Source of the DNA: Arthrobacter sp. AQ5-05
GTDB taxonomy: Bacteria > Actinomycetota > Actinomycetes > Actinomycetales > Micrococcaceae
Assembly: GCF_003287975.1 (NCBI RefSeq)
Contig: NZ_QMKQ01000006.1
Span: forward strand, 104,235 to 168,234
Reading direction: 5' to 3'
Length of the DNA stretch: 64,000 bases
The notes under the pieces: generated by a model
What the model was told of the DNA's origin: nothing
Databases searched by the model: none
The model's input: the letters and a program-made list of their open reading frames with translations, nothing else
Part shown: positions 61,509-64,000 of the stretch, one piece after another
Layout of the letters: every line of letters begins with the position of its first letter
Numbering within the stretch: the first letter of the stretch is position 1
Made by a program: the position numbers and the translations under genes

Positions 61509-62507
61509 TCAGCGGTTGGCCGCCAGCAATTCCCGGTGGCAGTCGGCCAGGCGCTGGTGCCACCAGGTGCGGCGTTCGGCGGGGACCGCGTGCTTGGCCA
61601 GCAGGTCGGGGTCGGCGGCGATATCCCGCAAGCGCAGTTCCCCGCCCACGGCCAGGAACCTGTCGGTGGTGATGTCGGAGGAGAAGAGCGATCCGGTGGC
61701 CAGTCCGCAGGCGTAGGGCAGCTCCGGCAGCGCGGCGGCCAGGGCTGCTCCCTGGCGCAGGCCGATGGAGGTGTCCAGGGCGGAGGAAACCACCGCCGGC
61801 AACCCGGCGTCGCGCACCACCTGCAGTGCCCGGCGGACCCCGCCCAGCGGCTGGGCCTTGATCACGATCAGGTCAGCCGCCCCGGCGCGGGCCACCGCCA
61901 GCGGGTCCGATTCCTTGCGCACCGATTCGTCGGCGGCGACCAGCACCCCGAGTCCGCGACGTGCGACTTCCTCGCGCACCCGCGCCAGGCCGTCGATGCC
62001 TGCCACGGGCTGTTCGGCGTATTGCAGCCCGAAGCCGGCCAGCGCCTCCAGTGCCGCCATCGCCTCGTCGTGGCCCCATCCGGCGTTGGCATCGATGCGG
62101 ATCGCGGCAGCGGGAAACAGGCGGCGGACCTCGGCCACCCGGGCCACGTCCTGGGCGAGGTCCTGGCCGGTTTCGGCGACCTTGACCTTGATGGTGTGCG
62201 CCGCGTCGTAGGAGCCCAGCACCGCTTCGACCCGCTCCGGGCCCACTGCCGGCAGCGTGGCGTTGACCGGAATGGATTGGCGCACCGGCTCCGGATAGCC
62301 GTCCCAGGCCGCCTCGATGGCCGAGCGCAGCCAGGCGGAGGCCTCGGCCGGGCCGTATTCCAGGAAGGGGGAAAACTCGCCCCAGCCTGCCGGGCCCTGA
62401 AGGAGCAGCGCCTCGCGGTGCCGCACCCCGCGGAATTGCACGGTCATGGGCAGGGAAACCACATGTGAGGCGTTGATTAGCTCGTCAAGGTCCGGCATCT
62501 GGTTCAT
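61509..62507 (-). CDS. menC: o-Succinylbenzoate synthase
   Basis: 332 residues. Dehydrates SHCHC to o-succinylbenzoate. Enolase superfamily: catalytic Lys in IKVKV, metal ligands Asp in RIDANAGWG, Glu in YAEQPVAG, Asp in VAADESV, and second Lys in IVIKAQPLGG. SALDTSIGL is also typical. ATG is 7 nt behind TAGGCT. Step after MenD/MenH; sits 4.1 kb from menD with phoX and the sigma pair between. Confidence 0.92.
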   Translation of the reverse strand: MNQMPDLDELINASHVVSLPMTVQFRGVRHREALLLQGPAGWGEFSPFLEYGPAEASAWLRSAIEAAWDGYPEPVRQSIPVNATLPAVGPERVEAVLGSYDAAHTIKVKVAETGQDLAQDVARVAEVRRLFPAAAIRIDANAGWGHDEAMAALEALAGFGLQYAEQPVAGIDGLARVREEVARRGLGVLVAADESVRKESDPLAVARAGAADLIVIKAQPLGGVRRALQVVRDAGLPAVVSSALDTSIGLRQGAALAAALPELPYACGLATGSLFSSDITTDRFLAVGGELRLRDIAADPDLLAKHAVPAERRTWWHQRLADCHRELLAANR

Positions 62508-62514
62508 GGGTTCC

Positions 62515-62520
62515 AGCCTA
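62515..62520 (-). promoter_or_regulatory. -10 element of menC
   Basis: TAGGCT then GGAACCC then ATG (62507). Same 7-nt spacing as menD. Confidence 0.4.
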
Positions 62521-62535
62521 TCTTCCCTTACACGG

Positions 62536-63222
62536 TCAGCTCCGGTAGGCGGCGTCGAGCGCTTCCTGCCAGGCCGCGGTGTTGGTCTGGGCTTCGGCGC
62601 CGGCGGCGAAGTCGTGGACGGTCACCCCGACGGGGCCGCCGAAGGCGTTGCGGCCAAAGATCCGCACCAGCGCGTCGGAGGTGCGCAGCCCCACGAAGTT
62701 CTCGTTGCGGAAGTCCACGGTGGCGCGGGTGGTTCCGCGCCCGGGCAGCTGCAGCTCGCATTCGGTGCCGGCCGCGGCGTCCTCCAGGCCCAGGGTCGAA
62801 AGCCAGGTACCCAGTGCATCCGGGGCCTTGGAGGCCTCGGGTCCCTGGATGTCGCTGAAGACCACCGGGAGCCCATCGAAGTGGCGCAGGTACTCGCCCA
62901 GGGTATGCAGGTAGAAGACGGTATGCCTGGAGGCCCCGTCGTATTGGTTGTCCCAGTCCTCGACGAAGATCCCGGAGTGGACATAGCGCACCGCGGTGCC
63001 GTTCTCCCCCGGGGTCAGCACGTGCTCGAGCTGGTTGAACCAGCCGTCGGGCCCGTCCATCCGGGTGACCAGGTGCGTGGGGTACTCGTCCACCGTGCGC
63101 ACCGAGGGCCACTGGTCCGTGGGGAACATCCACGCAGCGGTGCCGTTGGTGACAGCTTCCCAGATGCGTTCCGGGGTGCTGTCCATCACCAGCACTTCGA
63201 CGATCTCGAACTCCTTGCTCAT
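62536..63222 (-). CDS. SRPBCC/AHSA1-like protein
   Basis: 228 residues. START-like hydrophobic-pocket domain: EIVEVLVMDSTPERIWEAVTNGTAAWMFP, VTRMDGPDGWFNQLEHVLTP, then HTVFYLHTLGEYLRHFDGLP. A repeated C-terminal part (TRATVDFRNENFVGLRTSDALVRIF) extends beyond a single domain. Overlaps the ArsR-type regulator by 4 nt (ATGA), the common AHSA1-ArsR pairing. Ligand unknown. Confidence 0.88.
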   Translation of the reverse strand: MSKEFEIVEVLVMDSTPERIWEAVTNGTAAWMFPTDQWPSVRTVDEYPTHLVTRMDGPDGWFNQLEHVLTPGENGTAVRYVHSGIFVEDWDNQYDGASRHTVFYLHTLGEYLRHFDGLPVVFSDIQGPEASKAPDALGTWLSTLGLEDAAAGTECELQLPGRGTTRATVDFRNENFVGLRTSDALVRIFGRNAFGGPVGVTVHDFAAGAEAQTNTAAWQEALDAAYRS

Positions 63223-63809
63223 GGCGTGCCTTCCTTCAAGGTTGGGTGCAGGGCCACGACCAGGCGGTGGGCCCGGCCGGTGGTTGAGTTGGTGTTGACG
63301 TGGTATTTGGTGGCGAGCCGGGCTACTGCGAGGCCGAGTTCGGCACTGAATTCCGCCCGTTCGCGGGCGGAGGCGAAGACGATGTCCGCGTCGATGGCGA
63401 AGGTTCCGAAGCCCTTGCGGGCCCTGCGTGCGCCGATCAGAAGGGCGCCGACCTCACGGATGGTCCGTGCGGCCAGAGCCAGCAGCCAGGTTGCGGAGAA
63501 TTCGTTGCGCAGGTCCTCGGGTGCCGGTGTGAGGGAGGCAAGGCTTTCCGGCGAGATCACGTAGGACGCCGCGGTCGCCTGCAGGAGCCGTTCGGTCATG
63601 ATGCCCTTGTGGCGCAGTTCCACCTGCGCCAGCAGTCCGAGCTCGGCCATTTGGTTCAAGTGGTAGGTGATTTTCTGGCGCGGGATCTCCAGCCTGGCCG
63701 CCAGCATGCTTGCGCAGGCCGGTTCGCCCAGCCCGGCCAGCAGCCGCCGGCGCATCGGGTCCAGCGTTGCGGCCGCGGCCCGCGGGTCTTCGATCACTTC
63801 GAGGTCCAA
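63219..63809 (-). CDS. ArsR-type winged-helix regulator
   Basis: 196 residues from the TTG at 63809; GGAGG is 4 nt before it. HTH: DPMRRRLLAGLGEPACASMLAARLEIPRQKITYHLNQMAELGLL, wing QVELRHKGIMTERLLQA. The extended C-terminus (about 90-196) exceeds usual 100-residue ArsR. No metal Cys cluster, so likely a small-molecule or other signal. Autoregulation is likely through the palindrome upstream; cotranscribed with the SRPBCC gene. Confidence 0.88.
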   Translation of the reverse strand: MDLEVIEDPRAAAATLDPMRRRLLAGLGEPACASMLAARLEIPRQKITYHLNQMAELGLLAQVELRHKGIMTERLLQATAASYVISPESLASLTPAPEDLRNEFSATWLLALAARTIREVGALLIGARRARKGFGTFAIDADIVFASARERAEFSAELGLAVARLATKYHVNTNSTTGRAHRLVVALHPTLKEGTP

Positions 63810-63830
63810 CGTGCCTCCAAGAATTTCAAC

Positions 63831-63846
63831 GACAAATTAATTTGTC
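63831..63846. promoter_or_regulatory. Operator of ArsR-type regulator
   Basis: GACAAATTAATTTGTC, a perfect 16-bp palindrome. It overlaps the -35 (TTGACA, minus strand); AATTCT 17 nt further is the possible -10. Classic autoregulatory layout. Confidence 0.75.
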
Positions 63847-63876
63847 AAGAGACCGGCGCGGAACGGAAGTACGCTA

Positions 63877-64000
63877 GGGCGTGTCTCCTAATCGCGTTTG
63901 GTCTCATTTGGCAGAATTAACGGGTGAAATCCCGTTACTCAGTGCTCTCCGATGACCAGTGGGAACTGATCGCCCCGCTGATGCCCGATTCCACGGGCAA
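63877..64000 (+). mobile_element. Left end of an IS5-type insertion sequence (cut by window)
   Basis: The sequence GGGCGTGTCTCCTAATCG starting at about 63877 looks like an IS terminal repeat, directly followed by a transposase start. CTAG at 63874-63877 may be a target site. The other end lies outside, so the repeat and duplication cannot be confirmed. Confidence 0.6.
63924..64000 (+). CDS. IS5-family transposase, N-terminal fragment (cut by window)
   Basis: 25 codons from a GTG: VKSRYSVLSDDQWELIAPLMP, the standard start of IS5/IS1182-like transposases (helix SDxQWxxIxPLxP). The rest lies outside. No ribosome site is evident, as is common for such IS genes. Confidence 0.8.
   Translation, partial: MKSRYSVLSDDQWELIAPLMPDSTG

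Overview
The window is a stretch of GC-rich actinobacterial chromosome. It reads as core genome of an Arthrobacter-like member of the Micrococcaceae. That is an inference from menaquinone (not ubiquinone) genes, FurA-KatA, an actinobacterial PhoX, an EfeUOB iron system, mutually overlapping ATGA/GTGA gene junctions, and many genes whose start codon lies only 6-7 nt behind a TAnnnT -10 element (leaderless transcription). I see no prophage, CRISPR array or plasmid feature. The only mobile DNA is the first 25 codons of an IS5-type transposase cut by the right edge.

Layout. 1-3.3 kb: thyA (5' cut), folA and two small membrane proteins overlap in one operon, followed by asd. 3.4-7.8 kb (minus): AlkZ/AlkX-like winged-helix protein, murB, an MFS carrier and a two-gene MaoC-like dehydratase pair. 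7.8-11.1 kb (minus): small membrane protein, DUF2797-like protein, and a long Ala/Pro-rich ParA/MinD-like ATPase with an altered Walker A. 11.4-13.6 kb: two DedA proteins and three tRNAs (Thr, Met, Thr). 13.6-14.6 kb holds no supportable gene. 14.6-18.5 kb: DEAD-box helicase with a long structured leader, a MOSC protein paired with a CsoR/CstR-family repressor, and a membrane protein behind a possible leader peptide. 18.5-23.8 kb: amidohydrolase, cystathionine gamma- and beta-synthases, AlkA-like glycosylase, thioredoxin. 24.2-33.7 kb: an uncertain ORF, tRNA-Tyr, yajQ, efeUOB, htpX, EntS-like MFS, furA and katA. 33.9-38.2 kb: fprA, rarD, gabT. 38.4-41.7 kb: MetPS-type Na+ symporter and a divergent PucR regulator. 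41.7-46.1 kb: SMI1-like and HIT proteins, polyprenyl diphosphate synthase, menG, menF. 46.3-48.8 kb: polar amino-acid ABC transporter. 49.0-55.6 kb: sugar ABC transporter (no ATPase), LacI regulator and GH35 beta-galactosidase, tied together by two identical 16-bp operators. 55.7-62.5 kb: menD, an ECF sigma/membrane protein pair, phoX, menC. 62.5-64 kb: SRPBCC protein and ArsR-type repressor with a perfect operator, then the IS end.

How it fits together. Four menaquinone steps (MenF, MenD, MenC, MenG) and the side-chain synthase sit in two blocks. Sulfur metabolism is represented by the transsulfuration pair, thioredoxin and the CstR-like/MOSC pair. Iron and peroxide functions (EfeUOB, FurA, KatA) are close together. 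The most interesting items are the CsoR-family protein that lacks its copper-ligand histidine yet sits beside a MOSC protein, the ParA-like ATPase with KGGANKT in place of KGGxGKT, the QxQ-motif AlkZ-like protein, the long-range stem in the helicase leader, and the consistent leaderless promoter pattern. Nothing here amounts to a clearly new multi-gene system.
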